Positions 43,582 through 52,940 of a DNA stretch of 64,000 nt are shown here, one piece after another. The notes under the pieces were generated by a model. The model ran no database searches. It saw only the letters and a program-made list of their open reading frames with translations, and was not told the origin of the DNA. The stretch comes from Azoarcus sp. Lineage in GTDB: Bacteria; Pseudomonadota; Gammaproteobacteria; Burkholderiales; Rhodocyclaceae. The position numbers were made by a program, and so were the translations under genes. The stretch spans positions 1-64,000 of the forward strand of contig DYFV01000011.1 of NCBI GenBank assembly GCA_020725025.1, given 5' to 3'. How positions within the stretch are numbered: position 1 is the first letter of the stretch; every line of letters starts with the position of its first letter.

Positions 43582-45267
43582 TCAGCGCGCCACCAGCAGG
43601 TAGAGCAACAGCAGGTTGAGCACCAGCGAGCCGGCCGCGACGAGCTTCAGGCCCAGGGCCGGGTCGCGCTTCATGAGGGGCATGCGGCGCGGCACGGCGA
43701 GGGGGCGGTGGGCGCCCATCTCCAGGGCGAGGAGGAATTCCTCGGCGGTCTCGAAGCGGTCCGCCTTGTCCCGCGCCACCGCCTTCAACAGAACGGCCTC
43801 CAGCCACTGGGGGATGTCGGGGCGGAATCGGCTCGGCGGCACCGGGTCGCCGAAGCGCGGCTTCTGGAAGGGCTCGATCTCGCCATAGGGATACTTGCGG
43901 GTGAGCAGGTGGTAGAGGGTCACGCCCGCCGCGTAGAGGTCGCTCTGCGTGCTCGCCGCCGCGCCGGCGAAGAGCTCCGGGGCCATGTAGCTCGGGGTGC
44001 CCGGGTTGTTGATCTCCTGGAAGCGCTGTTCCTCCTGCCCGTCCGAGGCGGCGACGCCCAGGTCGAGGATGCGCAGCCGTCCCTCGGCGTCGAGGTGTAC
44101 GTTGTCCGGCTTGATGTCCCGGTGGACGATGGCGAGCCGGTGCAGGGTGGCGATGCCCTTCAGGAGCTCGATGCCCAGCGCGGCAGCCTCGGTCGGCGCG
44201 AAGCGCCGGCCGGCGTCGAGCCGGGCGCGCAGTGTCGCCCCGTCGTGCCAGCTCATCAGGTAGTAGAGGTGGGCGCGCTGCGGCCAGGCGACGACTTGCG
44301 GGAAGCGCGCGTCCACCACGCGCCGCGCCAGCCACTCCTCGTGGGCGAGCGCGGCGGTGGATGCGGCGTCGTCGGCCTCCGGGCGCAGGGTCTTCATGAC
44401 GTGGCAGCGCCCTTCCGCGTCGCGCACCCGGTAGAGCAGGGTCACCCGCGAGGCGTGCAGCACTTCCAGCACGGCCAGCCCGTCGAGCGACTGGCCGGGC
44501 TTCAGGAGGGGCGGCACGGGCAGCGCCGAGAGCCGCGCGATGCTGTCGCGCAGGGCGTCCTTCGGCAGGGCGTCGACCCGCAGCACCAGCGCCGTGCAGT
44601 TGTCCTGGCTGCCGCCCGCCTCGGCCAGCGTGGCGAGCCGGCTCGCGGCCTCCTGCGGGTCCGGCGTCTCGGCGAGCACCGCGGCGATCCTCGCCTCGGA
44701 AAGCTGCCCCCACACCCCGTCGGTGAGCAGCACGAATACGTCGCCTTCCTCCAGCTCGCCGTCGGAGAAGTCCACCGCCACCCGCTGGTCGAGGCCGATC
44801 GCGCGGGAGAGCACGTTGTCGAGCTCGGGATGCTCCCACAAGTGGTCGGTGGTGAGTTTTTCCAGTGTGCGGTCGCGCAGGCGGTAGATGCGCGAGTCGC
44901 CGACGTGCGCCACCGTGTAGCGCCGCCCGCGCAGCACCATCGCGGAGAGGGTCGTGGCCATGCCGGCGGTTTCCCTCGCGCGCGCGCTCTGGGAGTGCAG
45001 CCAGCGGTTGAGGGCGGCGATCACCGTCTCCAGGGAGTGCACCACGCTCCAGGTGTCGGGCGTCGCGTAGTAGTCGGTGAAGAGACCGCGCACGGTGTAC
45101 TCGGAGGCCTCCCGCCCGTGGGCATGCCCGCCCAGGCCGTCGGCCACGGCGGCGATCACGCCCTTGGCGTCGAGCTCGGCCCCTTCGGGGGTGACGGCGC
45201 CGCAGAAGTCCTCGTTGCGCGGGCGCGGGCCGGTGAGGGAGGCATGGCCCAGGGTGACACGGATCAT
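43582..45267 (-). CDS. bifunctional PP2C-type phosphatase / Ser-Thr protein kinase with C-terminal TM
   Basis: PP2C AVADGLGGHAHGREAS, VAHVGDSRIYRLRD; kinase HRDIKPDNVHLDAEGRLRILDLG, GTPSYMAPEL; C-terminal hydrophobic helix. Confidence 0.94.
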   Translation of the reverse strand: MIRVTLGHASLTGPRPRNEDFCGAVTPEGAELDAKGVIAAVADGLGGHAHGREASEYTVRGLFTDYYATPDTWSVVHSLETVIAALNRWLHSQSARARETAGMATTLSAMVLRGRRYTVAHVGDSRIYRLRDRTLEKLTTDHLWEHPELDNVLSRAIGLDQRVAVDFSDGELEEGDVFVLLTDGVWGQLSEARIAAVLAETPDPQEAASRLATLAEAGGSQDNCTALVLRVDALPKDALRDSIARLSALPVPPLLKPGQSLDGLAVLEVLHASRVTLLYRVRDAEGRCHVMKTLRPEADDAASTAALAHEEWLARRVVDARFPQVVAWPQRAHLYYLMSWHDGATLRARLDAGRRFAPTEAAALGIELLKGIATLHRLAIVHRDIKPDNVHLDAEGRLRILDLGVAASDGQEEQRFQEINNPGTPSYMAPELFAGAAASTQSDLYAAGVTLYHLLTRKYPYGEIEPFQKPRFGDPVPPSRFRPDIPQWLEAVLLKAVARDKADRFETAEEFLLALEMGAHRPLAVPRRMPLMKRDPALGLKLVAAGSLVLNLLLLYLLVAR

Positions 45268-45350
45268 GTTCGTCCGGGGGTCGAGGCGGAAGCCGAGAGT
45301 GTGACGCGGTCCGGCGTCCGACTCAAACCGCCCGAGGGCGTCCGCACGGG

Positions 45351-48245
45351 TCAGGGGGCGGTGGCGCCTCCGCTCGCGGCTGCCGCGCCGCCCCTGGGGC
45401 GTGTCCGGTACCAGGACTCGAAATCCCGTGCAGGGATGGGGCGGCAGTAGTGGAAGCCTTGCCCGTGGCGGCAGCGGCGCGTCTTGAGCAGTTCAGCGAT
45501 TTCGCTGGACTCGATCCCCTCGGCAATGATCTCCAGCCCCAGCGTGTCGCCCAGCGCGATGATTGCATCGGCGATGGCGAGGCTGGCCGGGTCGCGGTCG
45601 AGGTTGCGCACGAAGGACTGGTCCACCTTGAGGATGTCGATCGGCAGCCACCGGAGGTAGCTCAGGCTGGAGTAGCCCGTGCCGAAGTCGTCCAGCGCCA
45701 CCTTCACACCCAGGTTCCGCAGGGAGTGCAGGGTGGCGGCCGCCTCCTCGACGTTCTTCATGACGATGCTCTCCGTCACCTCGATGTGCAGGTCGGCGGG
45801 TGCGAGCCCGCCTGTCTCCAGCGCCTCGCACAGGTTGGCGTAGAAGCTCTTCTGCCGGAACTGGGTGGGCGAGACGTTCACCGCCACCGGGAAGGCCGGC
45901 AGGCCGTTCGCCTGCCACGCCCGCTTCTGCCGGCATGCCTCGCGCAGCACCCAGGCGCCCAGGGGCGGCATGAAGCCTGCCGTCTCCGCCACGGGCACGA
46001 AGCGGTCGGGCCCGATCCCCATGGCGGGCCAACGCAGCAGCGCTTCGGCGCCCACCACCGATTCGCTCTCGGTGTTCACTATGGGCTGGTAGAAGAGGAC
46101 GAACTCCATGTCGTCGAGGCCGCGCTTCAGGCGGTTCTCGATACGCAGGGCTTCCGTCACCCGCGCATTGAGCTCCGGGCGGAAGAACTGGAAGTTGTTG
46201 CGGCCGGCCTCCTTGGCATGGAACATCGCGGTGTCGGCGTTCTTGATGAGCTCGTCGATGGTCCCGCCGTCCTGCGGGTAGAGCGCGACGCCGATGCTGG
46301 GCGAGATCTCCAGCGTGAGACCGTCCACCTGGCATGGCTCTTCCAGGGAGGAAAGGATCTTCGAGGCGACCCGCATCGGGTCGCCGTCGCCCTGGATGTG
46401 CGGGAGCACCGCGAGGAATTCGTCGCCCCCCAGCCGGCCCACCAGGTCCTCGCCGCGCACGCAGGCGCAAAGCCGGCCCGCGATTTCCTTGAGCACGTCG
46501 TCGCCCACGTCGTGCCCGTAGGTGTCGTTGATCGGTTTGAACCGGTCGAGGTCGACGAAGAGCACTGCCACTCGTACCCCGCTGCGGCTGGCAGCGGCGA
46601 GCAGGCGCTCGCCGAACTCGTAGATGAGGGCACGGTTGGGCAGACCGGTGAGCGGGTCGTGCTGGGACGCCTGGCGGATCCGTTCCTCGGCTTCCTTGCG
46701 TTCCGTGATGTCTATATGGGTCCCCGACAGCTTGACGGTCCTGCCCGCCTCGTCGCGATGGGGAACGGTCCGCGACAGGATCCAGCGGTAGCTGCCGTCC
46801 TTGTGACGCAGTCGATACTCGAACTGGTCGTGGTGCGTGCCGGCCGCTTGGACGAGCTGCCCGACCCGCGAGAGCACGAAGTCCTTGTCGTCGGGGTGCA
46901 GGCGCGATTCCCAGCTGTCGTAGCGATCGGGCAGCTCCCCGTCCTCGAAGCCGAGGTGCCGCTTCCACTCGGGCGAGTAGAAGATCCTGCCGGTCACCAG
47001 GTCGTGCTCCCAGTAGCCCACCTGCGCGAGCGAGGTGGCCAGCTGCAACCGGCCCTGCAACTCACGGACCCGTTGCTCGCCCTCGATCCGCTCGGTGATG
47101 TCGCTCGCCACCACGTTGAAGAAGCGCGTGCCGCCGCGATCGCCGCGTGCCGTGGAGATGGTGCTCTGGCCCCAGATGTACGATCCGTCCTTGAGGAGAT
47201 AGCGCTTGTCGAGCTGGAAGGCGTCGAGCTCGCCGCGGCCCATGCGCTCGAGCACGCCGGCGACGCGGTCGGCGTCGTCGGGGTGGGTCAGCTCGCGGAA
47301 GTGCTTGCCGATCATTTCTTCCGGCGCATACCCCAGCATCTGGGCGAATTTGCGGTTGGCGCGCAGGCAGAAGCCGTCGGGCGAAAAATGGGCCATGCCG
47401 ACCGCCGCCTGCTCGAAGGTGGCGCGAAAGCGTGCCTCGCTCTCCCGCTCGGCCCGCTGCGCCTCCATCTGCGCCGTGATGTCGCGATCGGTGCCCGAGA
47501 CGCGCAGGGGCCGGCCCTCGGCGTCGCGCTCCACGATCTTGCCGCGCGCCTGCAGCCACTTCCACGTTCCCGTCTTGGTGTGCAGGCGAAAATCGACCTC
47601 GAAGGCCGGCGAGTGCCCCTCGAGATGGCAGCGCCAGGCCGCGGTCATGGCCGGGCGGTCGTCCGGATGGACCAGCGCCTCCCAGGCCTCGGCGCAAGCC
47701 TCGATCTCGTCGGGCCCGTAGCCGAGCAGTGCGGGGAAGTCGCCGGCGTACTCCAGCCGCATGTCGTGCAGGTCAAGCTCCCAGAAGTAAAGCTCGGCGC
47801 CCTCCAGGGCGAGCTCCAGGCGCCGTTCGCTGGCGCGCAGCCGCTCCTCGGTTTCGTGCGCGTCGGTGATGTCCACCATCAGGCCGCGCAGCGCTACCGG
47901 TTCGCCGTTCTCCACGACTACCGTGATGATGTCGCGCATCCAGACGGTGTGCCCATCGGCGGCGATCATCCGGTACTGAAGGTCGTGGCCCCGGCAGGCC
48001 CGGGTCTCGGCGAGGCAGGTGGCGAGCGTCGGATCGCGATCTTCGGGATGCAGCTGCCGGAGCCAGACGCTGGGCGTCTCGAACCAGGCGGAGAGGGGGT
48101 AGCCGAGGATGCGCTCCGCCTGGGGGCTCACGTAGGTGAAGCTGAAGCTGGCGACGTCGAGCTCCCAGATGATGCCGTCGATGGAGTTGACGAGCTTCTC
48201 GAAGCTGCCCTGTACCGATCGGGGGGATGCGTTCGGGTCGTTCAT
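45351..48245 (-). CDS. multi-PAS GGDEF-EAL protein
   Basis: Repeated PAS/PAC, RLGGDEFLAVL, EAL domain [37 protein letters not shown]; start MNDPNASPRS chosen. Confidence 0.92.
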   Translation of the reverse strand: MNDPNASPRSVQGSFEKLVNSIDGIIWELDVASFSFTYVSPQAERILGYPLSAWFETPSVWLRQLHPEDRDPTLATCLAETRACRGHDLQYRMIAADGHTVWMRDIITVVVENGEPVALRGLMVDITDAHETEERLRASERRLELALEGAELYFWELDLHDMRLEYAGDFPALLGYGPDEIEACAEAWEALVHPDDRPAMTAAWRCHLEGHSPAFEVDFRLHTKTGTWKWLQARGKIVERDAEGRPLRVSGTDRDITAQMEAQRAERESEARFRATFEQAAVGMAHFSPDGFCLRANRKFAQMLGYAPEEMIGKHFRELTHPDDADRVAGVLERMGRGELDAFQLDKRYLLKDGSYIWGQSTISTARGDRGGTRFFNVVASDITERIEGEQRVRELQGRLQLATSLAQVGYWEHDLVTGRIFYSPEWKRHLGFEDGELPDRYDSWESRLHPDDKDFVLSRVGQLVQAAGTHHDQFEYRLRHKDGSYRWILSRTVPHRDEAGRTVKLSGTHIDITERKEAEERIRQASQHDPLTGLPNRALIYEFGERLLAAASRSGVRVAVLFVDLDRFKPINDTYGHDVGDDVLKEIAGRLCACVRGEDLVGRLGGDEFLAVLPHIQGDGDPMRVASKILSSLEEPCQVDGLTLEISPSIGVALYPQDGGTIDELIKNADTAMFHAKEAGRNNFQFFRPELNARVTEALRIENRLKRGLDDMEFVLFYQPIVNTESESVVGAEALLRWPAMGIGPDRFVPVAETAGFMPPLGAWVLREACRQKRAWQANGLPAFPVAVNVSPTQFRQKSFYANLCEALETGGLAPADLHIEVTESIVMKNVEEAAATLHSLRNLGVKVALDDFGTGYSSLSYLRWLPIDILKVDQSFVRNLDRDPASLAIADAIIALGDTLGLEIIAEGIESSEIAELLKTRRCRHGQGFHYCRPIPARDFESWYRTRPRGGAAAASGGATAP

Positions 48246-48416
48246 CGGTGTGGGGCCGTGCGGGTGCGGCCTGCGGATCCGGAAATAGCCCTCTTCGACC
48301 TGTGGAAGGGAAGGCAGGTTCGGCCTGGATTTCCAGTCGTTTCGCTGACTGGCCCCCATGGCGGACGAAGGAAGCGCTGCGCTATATTGCCTCTCCTCGC
48401 ACTTCCGGCCTCAGCA

Positions 48417-50306
48417 ATGACCGTTCCCCGCAAACCCCTCGAACTGCTCGCGCCCGCCCGCAACGCGGACTTCGGCATCGAGGCCGTGATCCACGGTGCC
48501 GACGCCGTCTACATCGGCGGGCCGGCCTTCGGTGCCCGGGCGGGGGCCGGCAACGACGTGGCCGACATCGCCCGGCTCGCCGACTTCGCCCATCGCTATC
48601 ACGCCAGGGTCTTCGTGGCGGTGAACACCATCCTGCGCGACGACGAGCTGGAAGACGCACGCCGCGTCGTCCGGCAGGTCTACGAGGCCGGAGCCGATGC
48701 GCTGATCGTGCAGGACATGGGTCTGCTGGAGCTGGACCTGCCGCCCATCGAGCTGCATGCGAGTACCCAGACCGACATCCGCAGCGTCGCCAAGGCGCGC
48801 TTCCTCGACCAGGTGGGCTTCTCCCAGATCGTGCTCGCGCGCGAGCTCTCCCTCGACCAGATCCGCAAGATCGCCGACGCCACCGGCTGCCGCCTGGAGT
48901 TCTTCGTGCACGGGGCCCTGTGCGTGAGCTACAGCGGGCAGTGCTACATCAGCCACGCCCACACCGGGCGCAGCGCCAACCGCGGCGAATGCTCCCAGGC
49001 CTGCCGCCTCCCCTACGATCTCGCCGACCAGGAGGGGCGCCTCGTCGCCCAGGACAAGCACCTCCTGTCCATGAAGGACAACGACCAGAGCGCCAACCTG
49101 CGCGCGCTGGTGGAGGCGGGCGTAGGCTCGTTCAAGATCGAGGGGCGGCTGAAGGATCTCGCCTACGTCAAGAACATCACGGCCCACTACCGCCAGCTTC
49201 TCGACGCCATCCTCGAGGAGACACCCGGCAACCGGCGCGCCTCCTCCGGGCGCAGCAGCTTCCTGTTCACCCCGCGCCCGGAAAAGACCTTCAACCGCGG
49301 CGCCACCGACTACTTCGTGAACGGCCGCCACGCCGACATCGGTGCCTTCGAGACGCCGAGCTTCGCCGGGTCGCCCATCGGGCGGGTGCTTCGGCGCGGC
49401 CCGGGATGGTTCGAGGTGGAAAGCAGCGAGCCGCTCAACAACGGGGACGGGCTCGCCTACTTCGAGGCCGGCCAGGAGCTCGCCGGCCTGCGGGTGAACA
49501 CCGCGCAGAAGATCGGGCGCGTGTGGCGCTGCACGCCCAACGGGATGCCCGAGGATCTCGTTCCCGGGACCGAGCTTTACCGCAACCGCGACCAGGCCTT
49601 CGAGCGCGCCCTGGAGAAGAAGTCCGCCGAGCGCCGCGTGGCGGTCAGGCTTCACCTGGCGGAGACGGCCGAGGGTTTCGCGCTGACCCTGTGCGACGAG
49701 GACGGCGTGAGCGCCACCGCGAGCCTCGCCCACGGGAAGGAGGCCGCGCAGAATCCGGAGCGGGCGCTCGCCACCCTGCGCGAGCACCTCCTGAAGCTCG
49801 GCAACACCATGTTCGCCGCCGAGGAAGTCGAGCTCGCCCTGTCGGCGCCCTGGTTCCTGCCCGCCGGCGCCATCAACGCGCTGCGCCGCGAGGCGGTCGC
49901 GCGGCTGGAGGCGGCACGGCTCGCGGCCCACGTCCGCGCGCCGCGCAAGGCGCCGGCGGAGCCGCCCGCCCAGTATCCGGAGGAGGCGCTCAGCTACCTG
50001 GGCAACGTGTACAACGAGAAGGCGCGGGCCTTCTACATGCGCCACGGCGTTCGCCTCATCGACGCCGCCTACGAGGCGAACGGGGAAAAGGGCGAGGTGT
50101 CGCTGATGATCACCAAGCACTGCCTGCGCTACAGCTTTAACCTCTGCCCCAAGGAGGTGAAGGGCATCCGCCCCGATCCGATGACCCTGATGCACGGCAA
50201 GGACAGGCTCACCCTGCGTTTCGACTGCAAGAAGTGCGAGATGCACGTCGTGGGCCGGCTCAGGAAGTCGCGGCCGGTGATGCTCGTGCCGGCTGCGGAT
50301 CGCTGA
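48417..50306 (+). CDS. rlhA: U32 peptidase-family protein, RlhA/YdcP-like (23S rRNA C2501 hydroxylation)
   Basis: PLELLAPARNADFGIEAVIHGADAVYIGGPAFGAR; FVHGALCVSYSGQCYIS; C-terminal CPKEVKGIRPDPMTLMHGKDRLTLRFDCKKCEMHV. Confidence 0.87.
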   Translation: MTVPRKPLELLAPARNADFGIEAVIHGADAVYIGGPAFGARAGAGNDVADIARLADFAHRYHARVFVAVNTILRDDELEDARRVVRQVYEAGADALIVQDMGLLELDLPPIELHASTQTDIRSVAKARFLDQVGFSQIVLARELSLDQIRKIADATGCRLEFFVHGALCVSYSGQCYISHAHTGRSANRGECSQACRLPYDLADQEGRLVAQDKHLLSMKDNDQSANLRALVEAGVGSFKIEGRLKDLAYVKNITAHYRQLLDAILEETPGNRRASSGRSSFLFTPRPEKTFNRGATDYFVNGRHADIGAFETPSFAGSPIGRVLRRGPGWFEVESSEPLNNGDGLAYFEAGQELAGLRVNTAQKIGRVWRCTPNGMPEDLVPGTELYRNRDQAFERALEKKSAERRVAVRLHLAETAEGFALTLCDEDGVSATASLAHGKEAAQNPERALATLREHLLKLGNTMFAAEEVELALSAPWFLPAGAINALRREAVARLEAARLAAHVRAPRKAPAEPPAQYPEEALSYLGNVYNEKARAFYMRHGVRLIDAAYEANGEKGEVSLMITKHCLRYSFNLCPKEVKGIRPDPMTLMHGKDRLTLRFDCKKCEMHVVGRLRKSRPVMLVPAADR

Positions 50307-50552
50307 CCCTTTCCGCCGCCGGGCGGTGCAAGGGCTACACCGGCGGGCAGGAACTACCTGCGCGGCCGGCCGACGGCGGTGGGCTGCGCCCCCGTTCTTC
50401 CCGCAGCCGCGGGAACGCCGAATGCATGTCCCCGGCCTCGAGCGACAACCCCCGCTCGCCAGCTGTCCCGCCGGAACCGCTGTCCGGATCGCGGCATCGA
50501 TGGAGGCCTTCCCCGCGCGTCCGACGCTGGCAACTTGGTATAGGAGCGAGAC

Positions 50553-51206
50553 ATGCGTAGAGCGAGCCCCCATTTCCTGCCGGCCACCCTCGTCGTGGCC
50601 GGCCTGGCCCTGCCGACGGGCGTCACGAGCGCCGCCAGCGCCGAGGCGCTGCAACCCCCCATGCTGCCCCTGCTGGTGCAGGCAGGCGAGACCGCGCGCG
50701 GCACGGCCAAGTCGGGCCAGGCCTCCCTGTCCGAATCCGCCCGCAAGTTCGTCGAGGAGGCTGGCAAGAGCAACCTGCTCGAGATCCAGCTGGGTCAGGT
50801 GGCCGACAACAAGGCCCAGTCCGACCGCGTCAAGCAGTTCGGTCAGCAGATGGTCAAGGACCACGCCAAGGCCGACGCCCAGCTCGTGGAGGTGGTCGAG
50901 CCGATGGGCATCAAGGTGGCCAAGCAGCTCGACGAGCAGGGCAAGCAGAAGGTCGAGCGCCTGCGCAAGCTCGAGGGCCGGGAGTTCGACGAGGCCTACA
51001 TGGAGGAGATGGTCCAGGCCCACCAGAAGGACATCGAGTCCTTCCGCAAGCAGGCCGAGGGCGGCGACAACCCGAAACTCAAGGAGTACGCCGAGAACAC
51101 CCTGCCCGTGCTGGAGGAACACCTGAAGCAGGCGAAGGAGATCTCCGAGACGATGCAGGGCGGCGCGGCGGGACGTGCCGGCCCGGATGCGCCTGCCGGC
51201 CGCTGA
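50553..51206 (+). CDS. DUF4142 domain protein, secreted
   Basis: Signal peptide; KFVEEAGKSNLLEIQLGQVADNKAQSDRVKQFGQQMVKDHAKADAQL... Confidence 0.88.
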   Translation: MRRASPHFLPATLVVAGLALPTGVTSAASAEALQPPMLPLLVQAGETARGTAKSGQASLSESARKFVEEAGKSNLLEIQLGQVADNKAQSDRVKQFGQQMVKDHAKADAQLVEVVEPMGIKVAKQLDEQGKQKVERLRKLEGREFDEAYMEEMVQAHQKDIESFRKQAEGGDNPKLKEYAENTLPVLEEHLKQAKEISETMQGGAAGRAGPDAPAGR

Positions 51207-51269
51207 AGCGGCGGCGGCCGCCTGCGAAGACGGCCGCCCGTGCGCGCCCCGAGGGCGGGGCGCCGGTCC

Positions 51270-52484
51270 TCAGATCTTCGCGCTGGTGAGGTGAGGCGCG
51301 CCCCAGGTGGTGCGCCAGCGCTTCTTTACGCCGGTGAGCCCCGCGAGCGCAAGCACCGCCAGGCAGGCGAAGATCAGGAAGCCCGCCTGGTAGCTGCCGG
51401 TGAGCTCGCGGGAGTAGCCGAGGCTGGAGGCGAGGTAGAAGCCGCCCACCCCGCCGGCCATGCCCACCAGGCCGGTCATCACGCCGATCTCGCGCCGGAA
51501 GCGCTGCGGCACGAGCTGGAACACCGCGCCGTTGCCCATGCCCAGCGCCAGCATGGCCCCGACGAACACGACCAGCGCCATCCACGCCGACGGTAGCCCG
51601 ACGCTCACCAGGGCGAGGAAGACCGCGGCGAGCAGGTACATCACCGTGAGCGACTTCACCCCGCCCACCCGGTCGGCCACGTTGCCGCCCACCGGGCGCA
51701 CCAGGGAGCCGGCGAACACGCAGGCCGCGGTGAAGTAGCCGGCGGTCTTGGGGTCCAGCCCGTACTGGGTGTTGAAGTAGATCACCAGGGAGGAGGCGAG
51801 GCCCACGAAGCCGCCGAAGGTGACCGAGTAGAAGAACATGAACCACCACGCGTCCCGGTCCTTCAGCACCTTCATGTACTCCGCGAAGGACTTGGGCGGC
51901 GGCGCGTCCGGGGCATCCTTGGCCACCACCACGAAGAACACCAGCACCAGCACGAGCGGGACGAGGGCGATGCCGAACACGCTGGTCCAACCGTAGGCGG
52001 CGGCGAGCCCCGGCGCCAGCAGCGCGGCGAAGGCGGTGCCGGAGTTGCCGGCACCGGCGATGCCCATCGCCGTGCCCTGGTGCTCGGGCGGATACCAGCG
52101 CGAGGCGAGCGGCAGCGCCGCGGCGAAGGAGGCCCCGGCCACCCCGAGGAAGAGCCCCAGCACCAGCGTCTGCTCGTAGCTGTGGATGCCGAACAGCCAC
52201 GCCCAGGCGAGGGCGGCGATGACCACCACCTGACCGATGATGGCCGCGCGCTTGGGCGAGAGGCGGTCTACCAGCACGCCCATGACGATGCGCAGCAGCG
52301 CCCCGGCGAGCACCGGGGTGGCGACCATGAGGCCCTTCTGCGCGTGGGAAAGCCCCAGGTCGTTGGCGATGCCCACGCCCAGCGGGCCCAGGATCACCCA
52401 CACCATGAAGGCGAGGTCGAAGTAAAGGAAGGCGGCGATCAGCGTGGGCGTGTGCCCGGCCTTCAGGAAGGATTTGGAGAGCAT
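51270..52484 (-). CDS. MFS nitrate/nitrite transporter (NarK/NasA type)
   Basis: 12-TM MFS; GVLVDRLSPKRAAIIGQ; GVGIANDLGLSHAQKGLMVATPVLAGALLRI; third gene of the nirBD operon. Confidence 0.93.
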   Translation of the reverse strand: MLSKSFLKAGHTPTLIAAFLYFDLAFMVWVILGPLGVGIANDLGLSHAQKGLMVATPVLAGALLRIVMGVLVDRLSPKRAAIIGQVVVIAALAWAWLFGIHSYEQTLVLGLFLGVAGASFAAALPLASRWYPPEHQGTAMGIAGAGNSGTAFAALLAPGLAAAYGWTSVFGIALVPLVLVLVFFVVVAKDAPDAPPPKSFAEYMKVLKDRDAWWFMFFYSVTFGGFVGLASSLVIYFNTQYGLDPKTAGYFTAACVFAGSLVRPVGGNVADRVGGVKSLTVMYLLAAVFLALVSVGLPSAWMALVVFVGAMLALGMGNGAVFQLVPQRFRREIGVMTGLVGMAGGVGGFYLASSLGYSRELTGSYQAGFLIFACLAVLALAGLTGVKKRWRTTWGAPHLTSAKI

Positions 52485-52508
52485 GGCTGTGGATTCGCGT
52501 GTGGATGC

Positions 52509-52541
52509 CCGCCGTCGGGCGCGAATCGCGCCCGACGGCGG
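52509..52541. other. Perfect 15-bp stem, 3-nt loop hairpin between nirD and the MFS gene
   Basis: CCGCCGTCGGGCGCG-AAT-CGCGCCCGACGGCGG. Confidence 0.85.
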
Positions 52542-52582
52542 CACATCGGATTGGACCGGAAAAGCGGGACTTCGGCGTGCCC

Positions 52583-52915
52583 TCAGAGCTGGAGGAAGAT
52601 GTCGCCGTCTTCGACCCGCACCTGGAAGGGCCTGGTGCAGCCCACGTCGGGGGCTGCCGCCTCGCCGTTCTCGAGCTGGATCTTCCAGCTGTGCAGCGGG
52701 CAGGTCACGGTGCGCCCGTGGACGATGCCCGGCGAGAGCGGACCGCCCTTGTGGGGGCACTTGTCGTGCACCGCGAAGATCTCGTCCTCGGCGTTGCGGA
52801 AGATCGCGATGTCGCCGTGGCGCGCGCTCTTCACCACCCGCGAGCCCAGCACCGGGATCTCTTCCATTCGGCACACACGCTTCCAGTCGGCGGCCACTTC
52901 AATCGTCGTCGTCAT
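52583..52915 (-). CDS. nirD: nitrite reductase small subunit (Rieske-type)
   Basis: HDKCPHKGGPLSPGIVHGRTVTCPLHSWKIQLENG. Confidence 0.94.
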   Translation of the reverse strand: MTTTIEVAADWKRVCRMEEIPVLGSRVVKSARHGDIAIFRNAEDEIFAVHDKCPHKGGPLSPGIVHGRTVTCPLHSWKIQLENGEAAAPDVGCTRPFQVRVEDGDIFLQL

Positions 52916-52940
52916 GATGTCGGTTCCCTGGAGGCGGTGG

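Noticed and set aside
45450-48416. N-terminal ~989 residues of the 1618-aa plus-strand ORF
   Set aside because: Only the part from ATG 48417 is the U32/RlhA protein; the upstream part is antisense shadow of the GGDEF-EAL gene.
51211-51238. GGCGGCCG/CGGCCGCC hairpin between DUF4142 gene and MFS gene as a terminator
   Set aside because: Short GC stem without a T-tract on either strand; not enough to call an intrinsic terminator.
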